A DNA stretch of 64,000 nt from Podospora pseudoanserina (Eukaryota; Ascomycota; Sordariomycetes; Sordariales; Podosporaceae), in assembly GCF_035222485.1 (NCBI RefSeq), contig NC_085924.1, positions 2,232,001 to 2,296,000 of the forward strand. The letters are read 5' to 3'. The notes below the pieces were generated by a model. That model was not told where the DNA came from. It ran no database searches and was given only the letters and a program-made list of their open reading frames with translations. Below are positions 21,314 to 32,218 of this stretch, one piece after another (the first letter of the stretch is position 1; each line of letters begins with the position of its first letter). Both the position numbers and the translations under genes were made by a program.

Positions 21314-22330
21314 TCACCTCCTCCCAATTGTTCCGCTCCTCCCCTTCTTTGGCGTCTCTCTTTCCACCAACCCTTCAAACACACTATCCCTCCTCTCCGT
21401 CACCCTCGTCAACTCAATCCTCAGATTCTCCAACTCTTCCCTCGCAGCGTCAATATCATGTGGCAATCCAGCAAACACAGCCAGCTGGGCATCTAATTCC
21501 TTCTTCTGCTGCAACAACCCCAGATACGCCTGCTCTTGGACGTGAATCTCCTGAATGCTTACACTCTGATCTCTATCAGCGGATGGATTGGGGGATGCAT
21601 GCGCAGACAGTTCCTGAACACGGGCCGCAAGGGTCTTGATCCGGCGCTGAGCAGCCAGGTTTGACTTTGCGAGCGAGGGATGGGGGTGGTAGCCCTCGCT
21701 TTTCTTGGTGGTTGTGTTGCTGTTGTCGTCAAGGTTATTATTGTTGTTTTCTTCTTCCGAATGTGACGACGATGGTCGAGGGCGGGCGTCGATTTCGGAT
21801 GATAACTTTGAGAGCGCCTCTGACTCGGAGGAGATGTACGAAGTCAAGACGTCGATTCTGGCGAGGGTTTGTTCTAGCTCTGCCAGTTGAGATTGGAGGG
21901 ACAAGAGCTCTGATGCTAAAGAGACTGGGTTGGGGGAGGAGGAGGAGTTGAGTTGGAGGGAGAGTTGGGCGAGGGAGGTTAGGGCTGTTGAGCCTTCACG
22001 AGTGAGTGAGTCCTCGAGAGACGTGAGAATGGATTCACGGCTTGTGGTGAGGAGGTCGTCTTTGGGTTGGTGTTTTTGGAGTTGGGCGAGGGTCTCGGAC
22101 TCGAAACGGAGAAGCAAAGCACGCTCCTCGTCTGCGGCTTCGTTGGCAGCAGCGAGGGCCAAGAGGGCTTTGAGAGTGTCGGCATTGCGCTCGAATGGTG
22201 GAGGGGGGCGGTTGGAGGGGAATTTGCGGGCGAGCCAGGTGTCGATGTATGACCAGTCTTTGGCTGCGGAGGCGGCTGCGCGGGCGACGGATGGTGAGAA
22301 GATGGCGGTGTTGTTCAGGAGGTGAGCCAT
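21314..22330 (-). CDS. HAUS1: HAUS augmin-like complex subunit 1
   Basis: Single-exon gene, 338 residues. Near the N-terminus it has PSVARAAASAAKDWSYIDTW followed by LARKFP, the hallmark start of HAUS1/Ccdc5 proteins, and then almost continuous coiled coil (about 55-190 and 225-325) split by an Asn/Ser-rich loop. Augmin binds existing spindle microtubules and recruits gamma-tubulin ring complexes for branched nucleation. ATG 22330 (MAHLLNNTAIF) is chosen over a further upstream in-frame ATG because the DWSYIDTW motif then sits at the usual distance from the N-terminus. It is divergent from the pericentrin-like gene, 622 bp away. Family call is from motif and coiled-coil pattern, so moderately to well supported. 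Confidence 0.78.
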   Translation of the reverse strand: MAHLLNNTAIFSPSVARAAASAAKDWSYIDTWLARKFPSNRPPPPFERNADTLKALLALAAANEAADEERALLLRFESETLAQLQKHQPKDDLLTTSRESILTSLEDSLTREGSTALTSLAQLSLQLNSSSSPNPVSLASELLSLQSQLAELEQTLARIDVLTSYISSESEALSKLSSEIDARPRPSSSHSEEENNNNNLDDNSNTTTKKSEGYHPHPSLAKSNLAAQRRIKTLAARVQELSAHASPNPSADRDQSVSIQEIHVQEQAYLGLLQQKKELDAQLAVFAGLPHDIDAAREELENLRIELTRVTERRDSVFEGLVERETPKKGRSGTIGRR

Positions 22331-22952
22331 TGTGTAAGTGAGTGTGAGATGAGCTGTGAGCGGGGAATGTGTGATCATTTGGTGTGTGTCAAACTTCTAT
22401 GATGGGTTTGATGGTTTCAGAAATATGCAGTCTTGAAAGTCATAGAACCAGACGATTCATGATTTTAAATGTTTCATCTCATCCCATGTGGTGAGCTTGA
22501 AAGGTGTCGTTGATGGGAGCCAAGACACCGGCAGGCGTTAGGTGGGCTTGGTGGGCTGGTGGGGCGCTTCTTGCCGGCTTTGACATACCCACTATCACGA
22601 GAAGCTTCTGATTGGCTGGTAACTGCTAAAGTAAACAAACTCCGGAGGTTCCTTGCAGGGGTGCTTCCCGACACGTCCAAAGATAATTCTGGACGCGACT
22701 GCCTCACAAGCCCATGCGCGTGCCTTGCTCTTAATCGACAATTCCTCGGACTCCAGCCTGCTGCTGTCCTCCGTTCTCAGCATTTTGCCTTAACTTTTTT
22801 TGTTCATTGCGCAGCATTTACCACCCATGACGGCGACGGCCTGACAGCAGCATTTATTGTTGTTTTTGTGTGTTTTTTTTGGCCATTTCATTCTCCACAG
22901 CAGCCCCGAGACTTTGTGATCGATAATCCATTTGATTTACCCCCCCATCGCC
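22331..22952. promoter_or_regulatory. divergent promoter between HAUS1 and the pericentrin-like gene
   Basis: 622 bp between start codons. It contains an ATTGG (inverted CCAAT) at about 22611-22615 inside CTGATTGGCTGG, near the centre. T-rich stretches precede the pericentrin-like ATG. Both flanking genes act in microtubule nucleation, so coordinated cell-cycle control is plausible but inferred. Confidence 0.6.
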
Positions 22953-25900
22953 ATGGTGCAGCCAGGCATTGGCGGTCTGGACACGCCACGGACCAACATT
23001 GGAGACGCGACATACCTTGGACGCCAGCCAGACTTTGACCTTTCCCAAGAACTGTCAGATTTCCAGTCACCATCCAAAGACGCGAATTTATTACAACAGC
23101 TCCGTAATGGCGGCCGACCGACCCTCAAGACCCCGCGCGGTGGTCGAGGTCCTCTGAGGGATCGACAAAACCTCCCCGGCTTTGGAGGCAACGAGTTCAC
23201 CCCCCTCCTCAAGTCTGCGACCCGAAACAGTGCCAGAAGATATGGCGCTGGCAAGGAAAATGGGCTGGGCCGGGCCTCGACTCTCAACTTTCTCAACAGA
23301 ATCGACGAAGATATGACGCCTCTGCACGCCGGCGAGACTAGCATTTACCTTGGCTCTCGGAACACGTCGTCGATCGAACACACGCCTCTCCCCGAAGTGG
23401 ACAGTAGTAGTGTTGCATCCACTCCGCTGGTCATGAGGCGGCGCGACAACAGTGGCAAGGGCCCACTCGAAGACGGCAACCAGCTCTCGTTGCGTGAGCA
23501 AGAAAACGTGATCGACAGAATAGAAAAGGAGAACTTTGGCCTCAAGCTCAAGATTCACTTTTTGGAGGAGGCGTTGCGCAAGGCCGGGCCGGGATTCAGC
23601 GAAGCCGCTCTCAAGGAGAACACGGAGCTCAAAGTCGACAAGGTCACCATGCAACGAGAGCTCCAACGGTACAAGAAACATCTTACTTCAGCCGAGAAGG
23701 ACCTCGAGACATACCGACAACAGATTGTCGAGGTACAAGAAAAAGCAAAAAAGAAGTACGCCATCGAGGATCAAGGTGCCGAGCTGGAGCGACTTAGGCA
23801 GGCGCTGGAAGACAAGGAGACCGAGGTGGGTAAACTTCAGAGGCGGATAGAGGAGGAACAAAAGGAGCAGGACAAGCTAGGGAATTTGCAGGACGAAATC
23901 ACCGACCTTGAACATGACCTTCGAAGAAAAGACGACGTCATTACACAGCAGGAGGACGAGATTGAGGATTTGAAAGACAAGGTGACCGAGTTTGAGGAGA
24001 AGCTTAAGGAGGCACAACGGCGTATGCTGGAGATGGAGGAAAAGGCAAAAGACTCGGACCGTCTTCACGAGGCCAAGGACACCATCGAGGATCTAGAACA
24101 CAACGTACGGCGGCTGGAACAGCAAGTCGATGATATGAAGGACAAACTTCAGGACGCAGTGGCCGAAAAAGAACGAGCCGAGAATGACCTGGAGGAGCTG
24201 CAAGAAGAAATGGCAGACAAGTCTGTAGTAACCAAGGGTCTCTCTCGTCAAGTGGAAGAAAAGGTGTCGCGCCTGCAGGCTGAAGTCGACAAAGCTCGAC
24301 AGGAGTGCGCCGTCGTGGCGGAGGAACGTGAGGTTCAGCAAAGGGAGATGGAGACCCTGCGGGCAAAGCTCAAGGAGGCTCGTGAGGAGCGCGATTCTGC
24401 TGAACGTCTTCGTCTAGCCATCGAGGGCCAGTTGAACGAGGAGCAGGGCTCACAACGAAAAGAGTTTGATGAACTCCGGATGCAGCTCAAATCGGCACGA
24501 CAGGAGCGAGACGATGCCGAGCGAATCCGCCTATCTCTTGAGGCGAAGCTGGACCAGGCACAGGCCGACCTCAACATGCGCGCCGACGAAAAGAATCTCC
24601 TTCAGACCCGTCATGATGCCCTGACCAATGAATCTGTTTCTCTCCTAGGGGAAGTCCAAAGTCTCCAAAAAGCGGTGGAGGAGCTCGAGGAAAGTTTGGA
24701 ACGGGAACAGCAGCATGCTCTTAACATGGAGCGCGATATCCAGAGCCAGTATAAGGACGAAATCGACCGCTTGAACGATGAGATCTCCGACCTCCAGGCC
24801 GAATGCCGCGAAAAGGATAACCTGTACGACAATGACAGCGAAAAATGGGAAACGGAGCGTCATCAACTCCAGGCAGAAAAACAGCGGGCCGAGGAGCGGG
24901 CTGCTGGTCTCCAGAAGACCATCGACAAGCTACGGGACACCGAGGGTGCTTTGTCGAGCAAAGAGTCAAAGCTTCAAGAAGCTCTACAAAGCGAGACAGA
25001 ACGCCACAAGAAAGATGAGCTGCTTTTGAAGGTGCAGATTGAACAGCTCCGTTCAGACCTCAATGCCAGACAGTCCATGCTGGAGGAGCTTCGCCACGAA
25101 CTATCTGCTGTCAAGGATGAGCTCCGGCAATCTCAGTTGGATTGCCAAGCACAGCAGGAAAAGATAGAAGCACTCGAGGATGAGGTTGAAGTTTTGCAGG
25201 CCACCATCGATGAAGAGTCGGAGAGGGCACGCGTCGAACTGGAACAACACCAAGATGAATGTGATCAACTAAGGCACGAGATCAACTTGCTCCAGATAAA
25301 GGCCGATTCCGCTCAGGCATCTTCCGCCGCGACCCGAGAGTCTACAAAGCAGACAAATGACAATGTGGCACGCCTCAAGTTCCAGCTTGCCGATGCTACG
25401 GAGAAGGTATCCCAGCTCACAAAGGAGCGGAGGACCCTTCAGGAGCGTTCTACAACTCTGGACGCCGAGCTCCGATCTGTCCGGGCGGCTCTTGAGGAGA
25501 CGAGAGCGGAGCGTGATGAATTGGAGGCCCAAATCAACGGTCTCAAAGGGCAACATGGTGCAGACACTTTCAAGATCGACCAAGAGAGACTGGACCTCCG
25601 TGTCACCAGGACAAAGTTGGAAGCCGAATTACGCCGCTTGAAAGAGGAAAACAAGGTCTTGGCAGAGCGGAAGCAAGAGGTGGAAAGATCTTTGGAAAGT
25701 GAGATTGAGAAGGCTGCAGCTGAGGAGGATCGCCTTGGAGATGAGATCCGCCAACTGCAGGCCAAGCTACGTCAGTCTACAGACAGCCAGGAGCTTGCTA
25801 GCCTTCGCCGAACCATCCGTGAGATGGAGCGCCGTGTACAAGACTACGAAACCCAGCTTGCCGCTCCACAGTTGCCAGCTCAGGGACTTGATGGCAACAG

Positions 25901-27349
25901 TGAATTCTCGTTCCTCCAAAAAGAGCTCTCGGCAGCAAGGAAGAAGGAAATTGAGCAGCTCAAGTCGGAGGCCTCGCAAAAGGACACCATCAAGTCACTC
26001 AAGCGGCAAATCTCCGAACTAGAACGGAAGGCTCATGAAGCAGAGATCAAAAGGTTTGCCTCTTCGCCATCTTCACAGGGCGGTTCCGCCCAGAAGAGTG
26101 AGATATCAGAACTCCGTCACCAACTCTCCACGGCCGCTCAGTCAGTACACGATCTCAAGAAAGCTCTGCGAGAAGCCGAACGCAAGGCCGAGGCCTCTGC
26201 TCGTGAGCTAGAGACCCAGCTTGAAGAGATCGAAGACGAGAAACTTCTCCTTGAGCAAGCGCTTGATGACGCCCAACTCGCCGCGGAAGAGTCGGCTGCT
26301 GCCCATGAAGAAGCCCTCAAGAAGCACAAGGCCAAGATGGAGAGATACAAGAGTGAACGTGATCAACTGGCCGCTGCCATTCGTGAGCAGCAGCACTTGA
26401 ACGGCAATGACACCAACCACAGCGAAATGTCTCTTGAGGAGCGCCGTGACTTGCACAAGATGCTCCGCGAGTCTCAGCTCACTGCCGACAAGCTTGATCG
26501 CGAATTGCGCGAGCACCGTGAGGCGTTGGATGAGCTTGTGGATATTAAGATCTCACTGCGGAAGAAGCTACAACGGGCAAGGAATGAGAGGGCGGCCTAC
26601 AGAACCAGCGCCGAGAAGCTCCAGAAGGATTTTAAGAAGCTTCAGGCGGAAAAGGACAAGGCTGTGGCGGAAGCAATGGCGGCTACCGAGGAGCGTGCTC
26701 TGGTTCGCGTTACTAAGGGTAGTGTGGACACTGACGCAATCATCAGAGCCGCCGAAGCTGCGGAGAGGAGGCATGAGAAGGAAATCAGGGGCATGGTCAT
26801 GCAGATGGAGTGGCTCAAAGCCTGCTGGGACCGGGAGGCCAAGCTGAGGAAGGATGCGGCGTTTGCAAAGAAGTATCTGCTCCTGGAGGTGCAGATCAGG
26901 GATGCTTGGTACGTTTCCCCTCTGCTTGCTTTCTCACTGACGAATAATGCTAACAGCAAAACAGCAACAAGGCTGACTTGGCGATCATCAACCGGATACG
27001 GGCTGAGCTTAACCCTTCGAATCGTAATGCTCTTTCCCAGCTGAGCTCTGTTAGACGGTCGTCAGGCCAATCACACCTGCCAAACGGTGACAGCAATGCC
27101 ATGGTTCTTTACAAGCAACCAAAACCACCAGCAACAAGGCTGAAACGGGCTCTCACCGCTGTCAGATTCATAGTGCGGATGCAGATGGGTGCCAAGGATT
27201 GGCAGAAGCATGAGAAGGTCCGACAGAGGCTGGCAGACTGTGTCGAGGAGATGCAGAGAGAAGAGAGGATAAGGAAGATGAGGGATCAATGGAGGAAGCA
27301 GGTCAAGAAGACTACGAGTAGCCCGGCTGGTAAGGCTGTGCTGGGGTAG
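22953..27349 (+). CDS. pcpA: pericentrin-like spindle pole body protein (Pcp1/PcpA), CM1 and PACT
   Basis: Two exons (22953-26908 and 26965-27349) encode 1446 residues. After a disordered N-terminus with Ser/Thr-Pro sites, a CM1 motif lies at about 175-235 (LSLREQENVIDRIEKENF then GLKLKIHFLEEAL); CM1 binds and activates gamma-tubulin complexes. About 1000 residues of uninterrupted heptad-rich coiled coil follow. The C-terminus (about 1265-1345) has the PACT-type centrosome targeting pattern (HEKEIRGMVMQMEWLKACWD, AFAKKYLLLEVQIRDAC, NKADLAIINRIRAEL). CM1 plus PACT identifies the pericentrin/Pcp1 family, which tethers gamma-tubulin to the nuclear side of the spindle pole body. ApsB/Mto1 is the alternative, since it also has CM1. 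The join at 26908/26965 restores IRDAC-NKADL; reading through the intron instead gives a spurious Trp-Tyr-Val tail. Confidence 0.87.
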
Positions 27350-27922
27350 ACTGCAGTTTTACTGTTTGGCTGTGAAGGGCAGGGTGGGGGGTTAAAAGTC
27401 GTTATGTTTATTTCATGTTTGGTTTTACGGTGGCCTTGATGGAGCAAACGGATGGAATTCTTTTATACTTTCTTATACATCATCGATGGAGTACTGGATG
27501 GTTACTCTGCTACGGTTTTACGGGCTTGCACAAGATTATTGGCTGGGTCTATGGCTGGGATGGGAAGAGATTGCATCAGTGACTGGTTTAGATACCTCGG
27601 CTTAATATTTACTGTGTGGGCGGGTCACTTTTATGGGAGTTTACTTTGTATCATGAATTCAATGCTTTCTACATTCTCACATTCCTATATTGTTGTGTGT
27701 AAGACTGTCGAGAGTTGGAGAGGTCCTCGTCGGCCTTGCATGTGCACGGACCATATCACTTAAACCTTCCCTAACCCTCTCCAAAACCTTTCTTCACTCA
27801 CTCTCAACTCATTTCCGAACTTTACATCCTCTCACCCATCGACTACATCGAACTGAAAGGATATATTCGAAATCCGGCTTCTTAAAATCTCTTAAATCCC
27901 TGAAAAGAATCTTCAAGCCAAA
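27350..27922 (+). other. intergenic, pcpA 3' side and leader of small gene
   Basis: TG-rich 3' flank of the pericentrin-like gene, then a C/T-rich leader (about 27765-27920, with repeated ctcactctcaactc-like sequence) preceding the ATG at 27923. No additional gene seen. Confidence 0.5.
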
Positions 27923-28180
27923 ATGTCTTCTTCACCAGAACCCCAGCAGCAGCAAAAATCCCAAAAGCAAGTCGACGCCGAGTTCACATCCTACTACCTC
28001 CAGCGCGCGACTCAAGAATTCGGGGAGGCTCTCGACGCGGTCCGCTCAGCCGATGACTTCAAGCCTGACTCTTCGATCGCCGTGTTGATCAGCGCGCTGC
28101 AGCAGGGGACTGGGATGTTTAGTGAGGAGGACAAGAGGGCTGTTATCTGCTCGGAGGGCGCGGCGAGGTCGTCGAAGTAG
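27923..28180 (+). CDS. Rsa3-like ribosome assembly protein, short form
   Basis: Single exon, 85 residues. After a Gln/Ser-rich start, residues about 17-70 read AEFTSYYLQRATQEFGEAL then DAVRSADDFKPDSSIAVLI and SALQQGTGMFSEED. The YLQRxTxEFxExLDxVRxADDFK..LIxALQQGxxxFSEEE pattern matches the conserved C-terminal domain of Rsa3, a nucleolar factor for early 60S subunit assembly. Yeast Rsa3 is longer with an acidic N-terminal region; here only the conserved domain is present. ATG context AAAATG is good, and no intron is needed. The family call is from memory of the motif and should be tested by profile search. Confidence 0.6.
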   Translation: MSSSPEPQQQQKSQKQVDAEFTSYYLQRATQEFGEALDAVRSADDFKPDSSIAVLISALQQGTGMFSEEDKRAVICSEGAARSSK

Positions 28181-29422
28181 ACTTTTCAGCACATGGAAAA
28201 TGGAATTTGGATGGTATTAATCTACTATATGGGAGAAAATGAGGAACGGCGTGGTGGATACAGCGGTCCGGAGGAGAGAGGGCGGGTTTCTTAGTTTACA
28301 CGGGGGTTAGTCGGGGGAAGCTACGTAGATGACGATGGGCTCTAAAACGGCACATATGTCATTCGATTTGGTGAGCTACCTAAGAAATGGCTTGCTTCCT
28401 AAAGAAAGGCTTGGGGGGAAGAGAGGAGGGGATAGACGATTCAGTAAAAAGATACCCAGCAGTTTACACACCCATCATGCACACGGTGATGATAACAAAC
28501 ACTTTACTAGACATATCTTGTCATATCAACATCGATCTCGATGCACAACATCCCATAACAACTGCCTGCCGCAGAGCATGTGCATATGCGCCCTCGGAAG
28601 AAAACACCTGTAGTGCCATACGTACTCCTAGAAATGCACACACATAGGCAAGTAACCGACCCGCCAGTTTCGTCCACGAGACAAGGCGTCCGGGACCCGG
28701 GTTGGCAGTTACATCTGGGTAGGTACCTTTACCCGGTAGGTCAACTTCTTCGGGCAAAGCAGCCGCTCTCTGTAAAAGTGCCTCCATCTCACCATAAAAT
28801 ACCAGAACCTGCAAGCTGGTCACAACAATGAAATAACCCAGCCCTTGACCGATACTCAAAAACAGAACGCATACTAAGTTAAACAGCCCCAACAACCAGC
28901 CACCACGCATCATGGATAGTCACATACACACACAACCCAGCACAACACAAGACCTGAAACAAAAAACATAGCACCTAACCTCAAGCAAGCACAACCCAAT
29001 CCATTGTATTCTTTGCAAACTCCACCAATATATAAAAACAGAATCTGCAAAAGCGCGCAATGTAATATGTAATGTATCAAAGGGGTATATGTATGTTCTC
29101 TCCCAATCAATCAAAACTCGCCCACCAAAAACGCAGCACACACCAAAAGCAGTTGATAAAGTGAATTTCCGTTTCCCCCTTCCTGCCAACCCCTCCCCCC
29201 CCCTTCCACCAAAGTAGGTAACCGAGGACAACGGCCAATTTCGTTCCTCAAGTCCCTCCCGGCAGGTGAATGAAAATACAAAAGTTAGGCTTCCCATTCA
29301 CTCCCCAAAATCAAGCCCCATAGGTCGAAAACGCTAGCAATTAAACAACATAAAAAGTGATAGGTATCCTTTATAACCCATGTGATATGTCATGGGTGTG
29401 GTGGCTCTGTGCGTGCGTGTGT

Positions 29423-29462
<40 letters not shown>

Positions 29463-29699
29463 AATGAAAAAAAAAAAAAAAAAAAAAAAAAGACCAGACA
29501 AAAAAAAAGTCTATTTCCCAAGCCCGCCACCTCATATGTAACACCCATTAGATTAGTATCCCCGTTTCTTGTTCCTCGTCCCGCGTTTCGCACGCTAAGT
29601 AAAATCGTGGGTGACGTAGGTTAAAAAGGAAGGAAAAAGTGACAGGTCAAGGAAGCACAAAATAATCTCATCTCGGCTGCTGCTCATGTTGTCGAGGGA
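28181..29699. other. intergenic between convergent genes, with GT/A microsatellite
   Basis: About 1.5 kb between the Rsa3-like stop and the peptidase stop. Open frames are short and overlap on both strands. It carries a (GT)n repeat followed within 15 bp by an A-run of about 24. No gene is supported. Confidence 0.55.
29421..29491. repeat. (GT)n tract followed by an A-run
   Basis: GTGTGTGGGTG then about 16 GT units, GCGTAATG, and about 24 consecutive A residues. Compound simple repeat in non-coding DNA between two convergent genes. Confidence 0.95.
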
Positions 29700-32218
29700 T
29701 CATCTCGTGACGATAACGGAAAAGCCGTCCACCCAGGAGCCGCAGCTGCCGGTGACACCGCAGATGTTGTAGCCTCTGGGGGGTATCAGTGTGTGGCTAA
29801 TACAAAGCACAGTCGTCAGCTTGACACGGCTACACCAATTCAACAACGAAGAAAGCGGACAACTTACGCATCGCCTCCGTGGGCATTACCAAACAATGGC
29901 GATCTTCTCCCCAAACTTGTCAAGACCTGAATAGCGTCCACCCAAAAGCCAGAGCGAACAAAAAAGCCGGTAATGTATTCACCACGGCGAATATCTAGAT
30001 TGTGCATGTTAGTGGCTGGCTGATCGAAAGAGACTGAGGGAACAAGAAACTCACCCATATCAAAAGTGTCTCCCCCTTCTTTTCCGCCTCTCTTGCCAAA
30101 CAATTGTCTTGAATCATCGTCATAAACAAACTCCAAGCCATCCACAGCCAAGCCGTGGTAAAAGATAATACGTGACAAGACCCGGTCTTGTCTCAAAGCA
30201 CTGGTGAAGATAAATTCATGAGGCTGGCTACCCTCCAGCTGCGACGCTCCCAGCTTCTTGCCACGGTAGGCATTCTTGGGAATCCCAGGAAGAGCGCTTG
30301 GGAGTTTCAGACAAGACTTGGTCGAACAGAACTTGCTGCAGTCGTCAATATCCAATGAGCCACCGCCGTGGGACTTAATCGCCAGCTTGATGGTTCCCTT
30401 CCGCTTGCCTTCGGGCAGTCGGCTTCGCAAGTCCTGCTCGCTCAGCGTGACTGACCGTTGGACACTGCCATTTTCGGCGGGGTACTCGATCCAACTGTGA
30501 CACACATCATCCCCTTCGCCAAAGATTTCGATGAACGACACACCCGTGGCTGCCATGACGGTCAGGCCATCTACCGGCCATGCCTGCACGCTGTCATCCG
30601 AATTCAGCACCATGTCGTTTGGCAGTCGGAAGCACGGGTGGCTGCGAAAGCGAAGACAGTCCAGACGGTGCCAGGTGCACTCGTCCTCCTGTGTCACGGG
30701 ACCGCCCTTGGACCGCGTTCGGGTCGAGTATGCTTCGCGGGAGACAAACGTACGATTCAGCGTAACGTAGTCCCTCAGCATGACCCCGCTCTCCTGGTGT
30801 GGCAAGCCAAAGAGGTGCCCGGTTTCGTGCATGTGGGCGCCGATTCCTATGTTGGCCGCCTCCCACGAGCTCCCGGCATCATTGCAGTCGTTGCCCACAT
30901 GGTTCGTGTCTGTAGGCGTACAGTCGGTAAAAGCAGGGACAACCTCCTCGAAGCTCGTTGGGTAGCTCTGGAGGCAATGAGACCCAAACACACCCAGGTG
31001 CAGATCGCCAACATTTCCGCCCAGCGCAGCATGTCCCACGATTGTCTTGGAGGCCGTGTCCCAATGGGCATCGAGCAGGAGAACCGACACGTACAACTTT
31101 TGTCCGGGTAGCGGTTTGAAATAGTCGCGCACAGCGTCGGCGGCAATGCCATATAGGCCCCCTGAGTCGGATGCATTAGGATTCTGCTGTGCCCTGTTCA
31201 GATTCCGTAGCTCTGCCAGTGTTTTGTCGGTTCGGATGACATGAACACGCGCCTCGGAGCGCATCGTCCCATTTTCCCTGTCTCGTTGGTTGACCGTGCC
31301 TGTCGTCCACTCCTCCTCAAACCTAAAAGTGCGACGGCCGAATTTGTTGCGCCACATCTGTTCCGCAGTAAAGGCTTGCCACAGGTACGCAGCCATGCGG
31401 AGCTTGCGGACCGCCGTGTCAAGGCCATTACCCTCCCTCTCGATCCTGGCCGGGACTGCATCGAACGTGCCTGGTGAATCCTTTGCCAACAGTATGGCAA
31501 GCTGCAGTGGTGGTGCAGCAACCGGAGGAATCATATGAACCGTTAGGTAGGAAGCGTGAATAGGGTTGGAAGATCCACTGTTGGCAAGCTTGGGGCTAGA
31601 GAAGTCAAAGCGCAGGCGATTGGCGCCGGGCATCATGTAAACAAGTGCCTTGAAGTGGGAGTTGCATACTGGCCACGAGACTGGAGGGAAGTTGTCGTCC
31701 AAGCGGCTCACAGTGACTGTCCCGTCAACCGACTGTTGAGAGGGGTCGCCAACTGTACCATAGACCAACAAAATCTTTTGATATGCCTAGTTCTATGTTA
31801 GTCTAGCTGTGCCGGACTGGGTTTCTCACATATGAACACCTACCCAGGAATTGTCTGGCACATTTGTGATCCGGGGCGAGTACTGGGACACCGGCAAACT
31901 TGGGCCCTTCCCGCCGTTTGAAACAGGTGACCCAAGACCTGCCATGCCTGATACGCTGTATCGGTTGCTGCCACCGTTGGGGTATGGCTGGGCTGATGGG
32001 CGTGAGAGACCGGCAGAGGACGGGGAGAGGAATTTGTCTGCCAATTGCAGATTCAAAGCGGGATCGGATTGCTGGCCGATCGATGGCGGCGTCGAGGACC
32101 CGGAAGTAGGAGTAGTACCGTTACTGGCGTCGCTAGACGTATCGGTCGATCGTTCGGTCCGGAAGCTTTGCCTGGACCGCCTCCGCAGTTCCTTAAAGTT
32201 GAAGAGGGACGGAGCCAT
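29700..32218 (-). CDS. metzincin-motif peptidase fused to a jacalin-like domain
   Basis: Four exons on the minus strand (32218-31844, 31786-30055, 29994-29868, 29775-29700) encode 769 residues. The Ser/Pro-rich N-terminus (about 1-120) precedes a metallopeptidase domain with HETGHLFGLPH at 445-455, the HExxHxxGxxH zinc motif. A jacalin-like beta-prism follows from about 610 (KKLGASQLEGSQPHEFIF, LSRIIFYHGLAVDGLEFVYD, RRGEYITGFFVRSGFWVDAI) to the last exon (ICGVTGSCGSWVDGFSVIVT then R). This pairing is seen in the fungal family of yeast YIL108W, of unknown substrate. No signal peptide is seen, so it is probably intracellular. Intron 2 (29995-30054) is 60 nt and stop-free, so it hides inside an open frame, but it has GTGAGT, CTAAC and CTAG. 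Intron 3's donor contains a TAA that would end the protein before the last strand. Confidence 0.85.

Noticed and set aside
13449-29491. Simple repeats considered as CRISPR-like or centromeric arrays
   Set aside because: They are short mono- and dinucleotide runs without spacers or long periodicity, and CRISPR arrays are not expected in a nuclear fungal genome.
30276-31111. Plus-strand frames of up to 217 codons opposite the peptidase
   Set aside because: Antisense of the zinc-motif-bearing coding region; no independent support.
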